DNA of 11,059 nt, from the NCBI GenBank assembly GCA_964343305.1, contig CAYFJO010000365.1, forward strand, positions 1 through 11,059. The letters run 5' to 3'. Positions 1 to 7,532 of this stretch are shown piece by piece. This DNA is from CAYFJO01 sp964343305 (lineage in GTDB: Bacteria; Planctomycetota; Planctomycetia; Pirellulales; Pirellulaceae). The notes below the pieces were generated by a model that did not search any database, was not told the origin of the DNA, and was given only the letters and a program-made list of their open reading frames with translations. A program made the translations under genes and the position numbers. Position 1 is the first letter of the stretch, and the number at the start of each line of letters is the position of its first letter.

Positions 1-45
1 AACACAAAGATGAAGTCACGCTAACTGTGAAAGGACGATTGTATT

Positions 46-68
46 AGTCGCTGCCGCCAGCAGCGACT
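46..68. repeat. Perfect 9-bp-stem hairpin
   Basis: AGTCGCTGC (46-54) and GCAGCGACT (60-68) are exact reverse complements around a 5-nt loop. No T-run follows on either strand, so it is not a standard intrinsic terminator, although it could end a transcript from outside the window. Confidence 0.6.
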
Positions 69-540
69 CCTGTGGGCTTGGCTTAGTCCGAGTTGGACAA
101 TGGATCCTGTTAATGGCCACTAGCCAACCACGACGCAAGTTTGATTGGGACGAGCCATGTCCACAGGGCGGTCGAATAACGAATATTTACGTGCTGACCC
201 AACAGGTCGGGCGACTCCTCACATGCAGGAGCAGGATCCACGAAGAGATGTTTCGGGGTGCAATCGGAAAACCAAAAGAACGCTTGCGATCGAACCCGAG
301 AAAGAACCGTAATCAATCCACTGAGCAGCGCGTACCTTCAAGCCACAAATCACAGCTTCGGCTGTGCTTGATAAAGGAACGTGCGGACCCAAGAACTACC
401 AGCAAGAAACCTACTTGACACTTCAGCCTCTTTCAGAGATGTCCAACCGGCGCGAATTGGCGATGAAGCAAATTGCAGGCGGTCTATCGACCTATATCCC
501 GATTAAGTATTTCGAATTCGGCCCCCTAACCGAATTTGAC

Positions 541-720
541 ATCAAGGGGTGGTCTGAAATTTCAAACGCAACAATAACCCCCGAAATCGCGGCGTTGACG
601 AACTGCCAGCAACGCATGCCGAGTCGACGATTGCAGCACTTTCGGTAATGTTGACGCGAAATCGCGAAATCGCAGCCAAAACGGGCGAATTGCGTTTGAG
701 ATTTCAGACCACCAGGTGAT
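541..720. repeat. Imperfect inverted repeat (arms 541-571 and 690-720)
   Basis: The core arms 548-571 and 690-713 are inverted copies with 23 of 24 positions identical; extending to 541-571 and 690-720 gives 27 of 31. The 118-bp interior is not itself a continuing palindrome. It includes the direct tandem repeat CGCGAAAT twice plus CGC (655-673). The layout resembles a small non-autonomous element or two oppositely oriented copies of a dispersed repeat. The right arm begins about 25 bp past the restored stop of the last sulfatase (745). Confidence 0.65.
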
Positions 721-744
721 GACGCCGAGAGCATAGCCTTGCAA

Positions 745-2202
745 TCAACGTGCCTTGCTGAAGAAATACTCGGGATACTAGGTTAAGGCGATCCTTGTTG
801 GCTTTGCCATCAAGGATGCAGGCGTCGACTTCAGCCTTCAGCCGGTTCAAATTCTTGGGATTTAGAAATGGGTCGCCCGTCCGATTTCGCCAGTTCGCTA
901 GTTGCGATTTCAATTCAGTGAGTGTCTTGGTGTACTTGGCAGCATTTGCCACGTTGCGAAATTCGTAGGGGTCGGATTGAAGGTCGTAGAGTTCGAACTC
1001 CGGCGGAGTCTTCATGCGATAGTAAGCCTCACGAATGTGATCGGGAGCCGATTCGATGGTCTTCGGAAGATCGGCGAAGAAGCGTTTGAGCGTGAAGTCG
1101 TAGCCAGGGTTGTTCTGCCCAGGCATAAGGCTTCGTATCAACTTGAACCGTGAGTTGTGCGCTGTGGATAAAAGTTGCGTGCCGAGTGCAGTTGAAATTC
1201 GGTGAACAGATATTCTCGCCACTGCGTTTCCTCACCTCGCAAAAGCGGAAGTAATGAGAGGCCTGGCAAATCGGCAACGGGCTCGGCCTTGGCAACGCCC
1301 AGCAAAGTCGGCATGAGATCGAGTGTTGAAACGAGTTCGTGCCGAACTTGTTTCGGTTTGGCCTCGCCCGGCCAACGAATGATTAGCGGAACTCGCACAC
1401 CGCCTTCATACGAGGTGCGCTTTCCTCGCAAAAGGTCTGCGCCGTGGTCACCCAGATAGACAACCAGCGTGTTCGCGGTTTTGCCTGTGCGATCAAGCGC
1501 TGCGAGCAAGTCGCCAACCAGCGTGTCGAGGCGGTTCATGCAGTTGTAGTAGTTAGCCGTGTCCGAACGTAGTTGTGGTGTATCTAGGCCGAAGTACGGC
1601 AACGGCTTGACGTCCTCGCCGGTCAACTGTTTCGCCGGCAGTCCGCGGACCTGTTTGATAAACGGCCGATGGGCATCCGGATAATTGACGCTGAGAAAAA
1701 ACGGTTTGTCGTTGACGCTGAAGAAGCCCTCAGCATGTTTCGCGTAGTCGCCAAGTTTCCTGCGGTCAAAGTTGGACGTCAATATCTCCTTCATATCAAA
1801 CGGAAATACGGACTTCGGATTGATGTGCAGTTTGCCAATGATGCCGGTCCGATAACCGGTCTGCTTCAGGCTGCGGACGATGTTAGGCCTGTCTTCGCGG
1901 TACATGCGAAATTTCCATGTCGCCAATCCGATCTGCCCGTTTTGATGTGGGTAGAGCCCGGTCAGCAGCGCAGCGCGGGATTGGCTGCAACCGGCTTGCG
2001 GCACAAAAGCGTTCTGAAATCGCACTCCTTCTTCCACCAACTTGTCGAGCACAGGTGTGTTGACAAACGGATCTCCATAGCAACCAAGTTCCGGTCCATT
2101 GTCTTCCGAGACGATCAACAGAATGTTGGGACGCTCTGCGTCGGTGGCGGCACAGAGGCCCAATGCGATGAAGAAAACCAAATACGATGAACTTCTTCTC
2201 AT
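745..2202 (-). pseudogene. Secreted S1-family sulfatase, heparan N-sulfatase-like, interrupted by two frameshifts
   Basis: Likely a periplasmic sulfate-ester or sulfamate hydrolase. The start at 2202 is chosen because its ATG overlaps the TGA of the upstream sulfatase (ATGA) and gives a compact signal peptide (MRRSSSYLVFFIALGLC, cleavage near residue 22). An in-frame ATG at 2214 is the alternative. From 2202, visible active-site elements are E33-D34 in VSEDNG, the pentapeptide C72-S-Q-S-R76, K124-L-H126, D252-H253 and K261 (in GKRTSYEGG). Wording such as AALLTGLYPHQNG, and D-H rather than D-N, suggest the N-sulfoglucosamine sulfohydrolase-like branch; substrate is unproven. The frame breaks near 1160, within the PQRT...SRFKLI segment, where one base (or one plus a multiple of three) is missing. 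The C-terminal part then continues in another frame (MPGQNNPGYDFTLKRFF). A second break near 778-782 returns to the original frame and gives a family-like end, YPEYFFSKAR, with TGA at 747-745; without it the reading frame runs on to 704. Restored length is about 485 residues. Either a decayed gene or sequencing error; the proline of the usual CxPxR is replaced by Gln. Confidence 0.8.
2199..2202 (-). promoter_or_regulatory. ATGA stop/start overlap
   Basis: The TGA ending the arylsulfatase (2201-2199) shares bases with the ATG of the last sulfatase (2202-2200). A GGGGA lies about 6-11 nt upstream and can act as ribosome-binding site. This arrangement usually means translational coupling, and it decides the start at 2202 over the in-frame ATG at 2214. 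Confidence 0.65.
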
Positions 2203-3626
2203 TGATTTCCCCATTGGTATTCAGGGTTCGGTCGCATCGGGTCGGCGCCGACTCGCTCGCGCCAGGTGGTTAGCTTGGCATGGAGTTCAGCCGCCTTCTC
2301 GCGTTCCTCTGTCCACAGGTCGTTTGATTCAGCAACATCGCTGGCGAGATTGTAAAGTGACAAGCGGCCGGTCTCGAAGTTTTCGATCAATTTCCAATCA
2401 CCGGCTCGAATCACGCCAGACGGAAAACTTTGCGGATGCTGGTTGTAATGTGGGTAGTGCCAGTAGATGGCGTCGCGTCCGAGCGAGCCGTTACCAGTGA
2501 GCACCGGAACAAGATTCTCGCCGTCCACGTGTTGATGCGGCCGCAACTTCTGTCCTGTGGTCGCGAGAATCATGGGATAGAAGTCAGTGCTGATCACTGG
2601 CTCACTTGAAACACTTCCTGGCTTGGTTTTGCCTGGCCATTTGATGATGACTGGCACGCGAATACCGCCCTCGTAATTCGACCCTTTATTCGCTCGCAGT
2701 GGTGAGTTATCGGTCGCTTTGGCAAAGCCGCCGTTGTCGCTGGTGAAGATCACCAGTGTTCGATCGTCGAGTTTCAATTCGCGCAGCGTCTTCATCACGC
2801 GACCCACGCTGTCGTCCACGCTTTCGACCATCGCGGCATAGGCAGGTTTTCCTTGACGTTTGGCTTTGGCGACTTTCTCGTAGCGAGGAATCTTGTCGGC
2901 CTTGCCTTGCAGCGGTGCGTGAACGGCGTAGTGCGAGAGCATCAGAAAGAACGGCTTATCGTGTTTGGCACTATCGCGAATGAATTTCTTCGCTTCTTCG
3001 GCAAGCCGATCGACGAGGTAGTCACCTTCCTTTCCGGGGAGTGGTGTTTCTTTGAAAAGCGTTTGGCCCGTCGTTGGAATTTTCCAGCTTCCTTTGAATG
3101 GATAGAAGTAACTGCCCGGCGCGCCGTAGTCTCGGCCTGCGACATTGATGTCGAACCCTTGATGTTCCGGATAGTAATATGTCTCCGTGCCAAGATGCCA
3201 CTTACCCATGAACCCGGTGCGGTAACCTGCCTCGCGTAGGGCTTCGGCGATCGTCACTTCTTCCAATGGCAAGTTCGAGATGTACCTACCTTCGCGCAGT
3301 ATGTTCTTTGTGCGACTCCAACGACCGGACGGTAGCCACTGCGTCAACAGCAATCTGGCAGGATACTTTCCCGACATGATCGCGGCTCGCGTGGGCGAGC
3401 AAACATTGCAGGCGGCATATCCATCGGTGAAACGCATGCCTTCGTCTGCCAAACGATCGATGCTAGGCGTCTGGTAATAGTCGCTTCCGTAGCAACCGAG
3501 GTCTTTCCAGCCGAGATCATCGATCAGGATGAAAACCACGTTTGTGGGCGCGTCCGCATCCGCGCTTGCGGCGAGTACCGCGAAACTCAACGCGAACGCT
3601 GCGGAGATGGTCAACTTGCTATTCAT
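2199..3626 (-). CDS. Secreted arylsulfatase-type sulfatase (S1 family, COG3119-like)
   Basis: A 475-residue formylglycine-dependent sulfatase that should hydrolyse sulfate esters on a carbohydrate outside the cytoplasm. Residues 1 to about 25 form a signal peptide (MNSKLTISAAFALSFAVLAA, alanine-rich cleavage zone). The catalytic set is complete: D36-D37 (LIDDLG), nucleophile motif C76-S-P-T-R80, K142-W-H144 (GKWHLG), a histidine in LSHYAVHAP near 232, D297-N298 (TSDNGG), then the NYEGGIRVP signature. The C-terminal part carries the usual sulfatase subdomain (RAGDWKLIENFETGRLSLYNL). Start: TAGTGATG joins the stop of the upstream gene to this ATG with two bases between; a GTG three bases earlier, at 3629, is the only close alternative. 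Its TGA overlaps the ATG of the next sulfatase, so the two are probably translationally coupled. The sequence supports sulfatase with confidence, but not a specific substrate. Confidence 0.95.
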   Translation of the reverse strand: MNSKLTISAAFALSFAVLAASADADAPTNVVFILIDDLGWKDLGCYGSDYYQTPSIDRLADEGMRFTDGYAACNVCSPTRAAIMSGKYPARLLLTQWLPSGRWSRTKNILREGRYISNLPLEEVTIAEALREAGYRTGFMGKWHLGTETYYYPEHQGFDINVAGRDYGAPGSYFYPFKGSWKIPTTGQTLFKETPLPGKEGDYLVDRLAEEAKKFIRDSAKHDKPFFLMLSHYAVHAPLQGKADKIPRYEKVAKAKRQGKPAYAAMVESVDDSVGRVMKTLRELKLDDRTLVIFTSDNGGFAKATDNSPLRANKGSNYEGGIRVPVIIKWPGKTKPGSVSSEPVISTDFYPMILATTGQKLRPHQHVDGENLVPVLTGNGSLGRDAIYWHYPHYNQHPQSFPSGVIRAGDWKLIENFETGRLSLYNLASDVAESNDLWTEEREKAAELHAKLTTWRERVGADPMRPNPEYQWGNQ

Positions 3627-3628
3627 CA

Positions 3629-5155
3629 CTACTGTTGTCTTCCGTGGGTTACTTTGCCAGTCTTCTTATGTGTCCACGTGAAGATATGTGGATCAAAACG
3701 AAATGCACTTTTCGTCGGAGCCGAAATTGCCCACTCTTTTGCGATCCATTCCGCGAGTTCCTGTTTGACGGACTGGTGCTGTTTGCTTGCGGCGAGGTTG
3801 TGCCATTCGTGTGGATCGGTCTGGTGGTCGTAGAGTTCTTCGCTGCCGTCGTGGTATCGGATGTACCGAAAGCGGTCGGAACGCACTGCGGAGTTGCCGC
3901 GTCGGAACTCGATCACGGCGGGGCGATTCCATTCGGACCTGGGATTCTCCAACAACGGGGCAAGCGAAACACCGTCGTGGGATTCGATCGTTTTCAAACC
4001 TGCCAGTTCGTTCAAGGTTGGAAATAAGTCGAGCAAGCTGACAGGGCGATCGCAGTTGCCCGGTTGATGCCCAGGGGCGCTAACGATCAGCGGGACTCGC
4101 GTTGCCTCTTCCCACAAAGTTGTTTTGTGCCAGTGCTGCTTCTCGCCGAGGTGCCAGCCGTGATCTGACCAGAGGACAACGATCGTGTTCTTTGCATGCG
4201 GGCTGTTGTCCAACGCATCGAGAATGCGGCCGAGTCGCTCGTCGGTGCAAGTGATGCTGGCGAGGTAGGCTCGCACGGCGTGTTTCCACTTGCCTGTTTT
4301 TTTGATGGTCTCAAAATCGCTTCGTCGTGCCGCGGCGAATTTCAAACCTTGCGAGGGCAGATCGTCGAGATCGTCATCTCGAACTTGCGGTAACACAATT
4401 TCGTCCAACGGATACTGGTCGAAGAATTTCTGCGGAACGTACCAAGGCAAGTGTGGTCGAAACAAACCGCAAGCAAGAAAGAACGGAGCCGAGCCGGACG
4501 AGCGATCGCTCTTCGGCTTCTGCTTGAGGAAGCGAATTGCATACTCAACGGTTAACTCGTCGTCGTATTCATTGTCAGCGATATTCAGCGAACCCCAGTC
4601 GTTTTCATGGCCGAGTCCTTTCACATTGCTGAACGGAAACCCTTTGGGATACGGCGCGTGCTTTGACCACGGATAGTTCAACTTGACGCCGCGAAACCAC
4701 GGATCTTCGCGAAACGTCAAGCGGAAGAATTCGTCCCATTCGTTCGGCGGATGGTTGCCCGCCGTGTGATGAAAGATTTTTCCTGCACCAACGACTCGAT
4801 ACCCGTGGTTGCGAAAATGAGCTGGAATCGTGACCACGTTGGGCAGATTCGGCAGCCACCCGTGTCCGTTGTCATACAAACCTGTCGTGGACGGCCGCAG
4901 CCCTGTCATGATCGCGGCTCGCGACGGCGCACACTTGGGCGAAGCACAATGCGCGTTGGTGAACAGCACGCCACGCTTGGCCAGCCGGTCGATATTTGGC
5001 GTGTGAACGGTTACCTCGTAGCCGCCCAGACAATTCACCCAGTCCTTCATGTCGTCTACGGCCAGGAACAGAACGTTGGGACTTTCTGCTCTTGCGAGCA
5101 GCGCGAAACTCGCAAATGCGGCCGTGCAGATGAATTGTAGTGACCAAACTCTCAT
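3629..5155 (-). CDS. Secreted iduronate-2-sulfatase-like sulfatase (S1 family)
   Basis: A 508-residue sulfatase of the iduronate-2-sulfatase type, expected in the periplasm. The open frame runs upstream to 5455, but the first 100 residues would overlap the Kelch gene in another frame and look like shadow translation. The ATG at 5155 yields a good signal peptide (MRVWSLQFICTAAFASFALLARA, cut before ESPNVLF). Visible features: D34-D35 (AVDDMKDW), C75-A-P-S-R79 as formylglycine site, K126-I-F-H129 (the GKIFH form seen in iduronate sulfatases), LFRPHLPW near 231, and D331-H332 (SDHGWHLGE) with K344. D-H in place of D-N, together with the GKIFH and FRPHLP blocks, separates it from the arylsulfatase next door and pairs it with the sulfatase at 7533-9017. 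Its ATG lies 28 nt after the Kelch stop; I see no obvious Shine-Dalgarno site. Family fit is strong; actual activity on 2-O-sulfated uronic acid is an inference. Confidence 0.93.
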   Translation of the reverse strand: MRVWSLQFICTAAFASFALLARAESPNVLFLAVDDMKDWVNCLGGYEVTVHTPNIDRLAKRGVLFTNAHCASPKCAPSRAAIMTGLRPSTTGLYDNGHGWLPNLPNVVTIPAHFRNHGYRVVGAGKIFHHTAGNHPPNEWDEFFRLTFREDPWFRGVKLNYPWSKHAPYPKGFPFSNVKGLGHENDWGSLNIADNEYDDELTVEYAIRFLKQKPKSDRSSGSAPFFLACGLFRPHLPWYVPQKFFDQYPLDEIVLPQVRDDDLDDLPSQGLKFAAARRSDFETIKKTGKWKHAVRAYLASITCTDERLGRILDALDNSPHAKNTIVVLWSDHGWHLGEKQHWHKTTLWEEATRVPLIVSAPGHQPGNCDRPVSLLDLFPTLNELAGLKTIESHDGVSLAPLLENPRSEWNRPAVIEFRRGNSAVRSDRFRYIRYHDGSEELYDHQTDPHEWHNLAASKQHQSVKQELAEWIAKEWAISAPTKSAFRFDPHIFTWTHKKTGKVTHGRQQ

Positions 5156-5183
5156 GATAGTCGCATTTCTGTTCCGCAGTGAC

Positions 5184-6266
5184 TTATCGCCTGGCGGAAT
5201 GGACGCTCCAGATTTTCGGCGAACGGACGCGTGGCCGCACCTCGCCGCTGGGAATGATGATCGAGTCGTTCCACTGGACGGCGATGGTGGTGACGTGATT
5301 GCGTGGGATGGAGCCGGCACTTGTCCACTTGTTGGTGATCGTGTCGTACGCGAGTGATTCCTTTGGGAATCCAGGATGGTCGTCCTTGAGCACATCCCCT
5401 TGGAAGAACAACGACCCGTCAGCGCCGCCCAGCACAAAGATGTGACTCCGACCAATCCCGATTCCCGTACCCGCCATGACGCAGCGAGGAGCGTCCGATC
5501 GCTTGCGCCATTCGCCCGTTGCGGGCGTGTATTCCCAGATGTTTTTCAAAAACTCAACACTCTTTGCATCCGGAGTTGCCTGCCGACGTCCACTGATGAC
5601 GTACACACAATCGTTGACGCCGTTGTGTTGATGGATTGTGAGGTTTAGCGCTCGCGACGAACCTGGCCAGGCTGAACGCTTTCGCCAAACAAGTTCAATT
5701 CCGTGTCCTTTTTTCGACAGGTCGAGCGACCAAGAATTTGCCATGGCTGTTTGTAGCGACTGGCCGCTTTGTCCGCCTGCAAGATAGATCACGTCGCCAA
5801 CCAATGTTGCGGCTCCGAAAGCGCAGGGTTTGGGCAGTGACGGATACTTAATCTTGGTGACCGTTTCAGTTGATGCGTCCCACTTCAGCACAAACACGTC
5901 GTCGAATGTCTTGTCTGCATCGTTTCCGCCCATGCAGACTACGCCGTGCGAAGTCGAAACTGCTGCTCCGTATGCGATCGGTCTAAGTAGGTTTCCGCCG
6001 TCTTTCCAAACATGCTTATTGCCGGCTTTTGTCAGCACGAATATCCGGTCGTGCCAGACCTTGTCCTTTTCCCAGACGGGACTTGGAAAGTTGGCGCCAC
6101 CCGCGACGATCAGAGCATCGTTGTGTACACCCGCAAATGGCCCGGCGAGTCCCAACTCATTAGGAAGCGGCGGCAACTCGGTCCACGAGAGCTTCTTCGC
6201 TTTGTCAGCAAAAGCGACTTGTGAAGTTAGAAGAATTGGCAGCGCGGCTATAAAAAACTGATTCAT
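5184..6266 (-). CDS. Secreted Kelch-repeat protein, N-acetylneuraminate mutarotase (NanM)-like
   Basis: A 360-residue exported Kelch beta-propeller. Residues 1-20 form a signal peptide (MNQFFIAALPILLTSQVAFA). At least six blade-like strands ending in Gly-Gly or Ser-Gly are visible: LIVAGGANF (56-57), VVCMGGND (113-114), IYLAGGQSG (164-165), YVISGRRQ (225-226), FVLGGADGS (280-281) and IIIPSGEVRP (340-341). GGANFP near the N-terminus and PSGEVRPRVRSP at the end are reminiscent of bacterial NanM-type sialic-acid mutarotases, which speed alpha-to-beta conversion of N-acetylneuraminate in the periplasm. NanM itself is about this size. The neighbour 30 nt upstream is a sialidase-superfamily protein, which fits release followed by mutarotation of a sialic-acid-like sugar. 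A weak AAGAG lies about 9 nt before the ATG. Many Planctomycete Kelch proteins carry this label without biochemical proof, so the fold is secure but the substrate is not. Confidence 0.85.
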   Translation of the reverse strand: MNQFFIAALPILLTSQVAFADKAKKLSWTELPPLPNELGLAGPFAGVHNDALIVAGGANFPSPVWEKDKVWHDRIFVLTKAGNKHVWKDGGNLLRPIAYGAAVSTSHGVVCMGGNDADKTFDDVFVLKWDASTETVTKIKYPSLPKPCAFGAATLVGDVIYLAGGQSGQSLQTAMANSWSLDLSKKGHGIELVWRKRSAWPGSSRALNLTIHQHNGVNDCVYVISGRRQATPDAKSVEFLKNIWEYTPATGEWRKRSDAPRCVMAGTGIGIGRSHIFVLGGADGSLFFQGDVLKDDHPGFPKESLAYDTITNKWTSAGSIPRNHVTTIAVQWNDSIIIPSGEVRPRVRSPKIWSVHSARR

Positions 6267-6296
6267 AAATTGCTCTTAGAACTTAGTACGGCGGTG

Positions 6297-7454
6297 TCAC
6301 TTTCCTACCTGAATGCGACCGAAGCGTATTGCTGTCCGCTTTTGGTCTCTCCTGCTTGAGCTATCCCAAACCGCCAGCCACTCGCCGGGACTGTCTTCGA
6401 TCAATGTTGGATAGCTGTTGCGATTCGCGGCAACGTAAAACTCTTTCTGGGCGGACCATTCGCCACGTGCCGCACGGACTTTGTAATAGAGCCCGCGTCG
6501 GTCAACGCTATCGCTATAGACGCAGATGTGTCGCCCGTTTGAATCCCTACCGAAGAAACTTTTCACTCGAAAGTTGGGTAGGCGCGGTTCGGGCTTCGCC
6601 GTAGACCAAGTGCGGCCGCCATCTTTGCTGATGGACGAATAAGATACGGGCGGTTCAAGCGGGCGTTCACGGATCATGTCCGCGGTTCGCATGACGATTC
6701 TCAAATCGCCATCGTCACTCGTCAGTGCAATGTTGCCTTCATGCAGGAACACAGGATCGCTCTCGGCGTAAGGCACATAGCCCGCTAGCTTCCAATGCAG
6801 CAGACTTTTGCTTTCCAACACGAATTGACGTCGGTCACCGTGAGGATCGTGTCTGCGCGAATTACGATGGGCAGGCAGCAGATAGTGCGTGATGCCGTCC
6901 CGCTCGACGGTTTGAATCCCAGCGACAATGATCAGCGAACCTTGGTAATCTACAGACAGCTCGACGTGGTGCCACGTGTAGCCGCCGTCGGGCGAATAGG
7001 CGGCGACCAGATCGGCATTTTCGCTGTCCCGATAATGCATCGGCGCTCGCATGCAGAACAGCCAAATCACGTCCTGGTTGGGCGGACGAAACAGAACGGC
7101 GTTGTTGTACGCGTACTGCACCGTTCCATTCCGGACGCGATGGTCAAAGACCATGATCCGATGGCCCCACGTTTTGCCTGCGTCTCGACTGATCGAACAA
7201 ACGATGTCGCCCATGTCACCCTTGCCGCTGATCTGCAATCCATAAGCGGCCACGAAGTGTTTGTTCGTCCATTTCGCGAGATAGGGTTCCCAAATCTTGT
7301 TGTACAGGCCATTTCGATCCAGTGTGTCGATCGTCGTCACGTGGGTGACGTCGCCCTGATATTCCTGCTCTTCCGCGCGCGTCGCAAGTTGCACACACAA
7401 TGGCAGAACGATAAAGGCAAACAGAAGCCAGCGGCGACTGCGAAGTCGTATCAT
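6297..7454 (-). CDS. Secreted BNR/Asp-box protein of the sialidase superfamily
   Basis: A 385-residue secreted six-bladed-propeller-type protein. Signal peptide: basic start MIRLRSRR, hydrophobic core, cleavage near TRA27-EEQ. Three textbook Asp-boxes (S-x-D-x-G-x-T-W) are seen: SRDAGKTW (89-96), SPDGGYTW (154-161) and SKDGGRTW (276-283). HEGNIALTSDDGDLRIVMRT (238-257) resembles the block holding a glutamate and an arginine in BNR_2/GH33-like proteins, and SYPTLIEDSPGEWLAVWD resembles the usual last-blade block. However, the classical Tyr/Phe-Arg-Ile-Pro with the first catalytic arginine is not visible; the corresponding N-terminal region reads KIWEPYLAKW. Exo-alpha-sialidase is therefore a family label; another glycosidase or a binding role is possible. 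An AGGAA stands about 8-10 nt before the ATG. The gene follows the sulfatase upstream by 78 nt and precedes the Kelch gene by 30 nt, consistent with one transcript. Confidence 0.85.
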   Translation of the reverse strand: MIRLRSRRWLLFAFIVLPLCVQLATRAEEQEYQGDVTHVTTIDTLDRNGLYNKIWEPYLAKWTNKHFVAAYGLQISGKGDMGDIVCSISRDAGKTWGHRIMVFDHRVRNGTVQYAYNNAVLFRPPNQDVIWLFCMRAPMHYRDSENADLVAAYSPDGGYTWHHVELSVDYQGSLIIVAGIQTVERDGITHYLLPAHRNSRRHDPHGDRRQFVLESKSLLHWKLAGYVPYAESDPVFLHEGNIALTSDDGDLRIVMRTADMIRERPLEPPVSYSSISKDGGRTWSTAKPEPRLPNFRVKSFFGRDSNGRHICVYSDSVDRRGLYYKVRAARGEWSAQKEFYVAANRNSYPTLIEDSPGEWLAVWDSSSRRDQKRTAIRFGRIQVGK

Positions 7455-7532
7455 GGTGAGAGTTCCTGGTGTACGTTTGGTATTGTATCTTGCCCGCGAT
7501 TGCTCTTCATTTCGGCTTTGGCCATCAATCGA

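Larger units (their letters stand above)
1..744. other. Non-coding stretch downstream of the sulfatase cluster
   Basis: No convincing gene. Open frames on both strands here are short, begin without ribosome-binding sites and give low-complexity or basic translations with no recognisable family. The stretch contains the hairpin at 46-68, a long inverted repeat between 541 and 720, and a short tandem repeat of CGCGAAAT at 655-673. It is best read as an intergenic, repeat-bearing region after the last gene. Confidence 0.6.

Noticed and set aside
113..418. 101-codon plus-strand frame and overlapping 68-codon minus-strand frame
   Set aside because: Basic, featureless translations, no ribosome-binding site, and neither resembles a known family; not enough to call a gene.
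1669..2190. 173-codon open frame on the plus strand
   Set aside because: Antisense shadow of the last sulfatase.
5156..5455. 100-residue N-terminal extension of the iduronate-sulfatase-like protein
   Set aside because: It overlaps the end of the Kelch gene in another frame and would bury the signal peptide.
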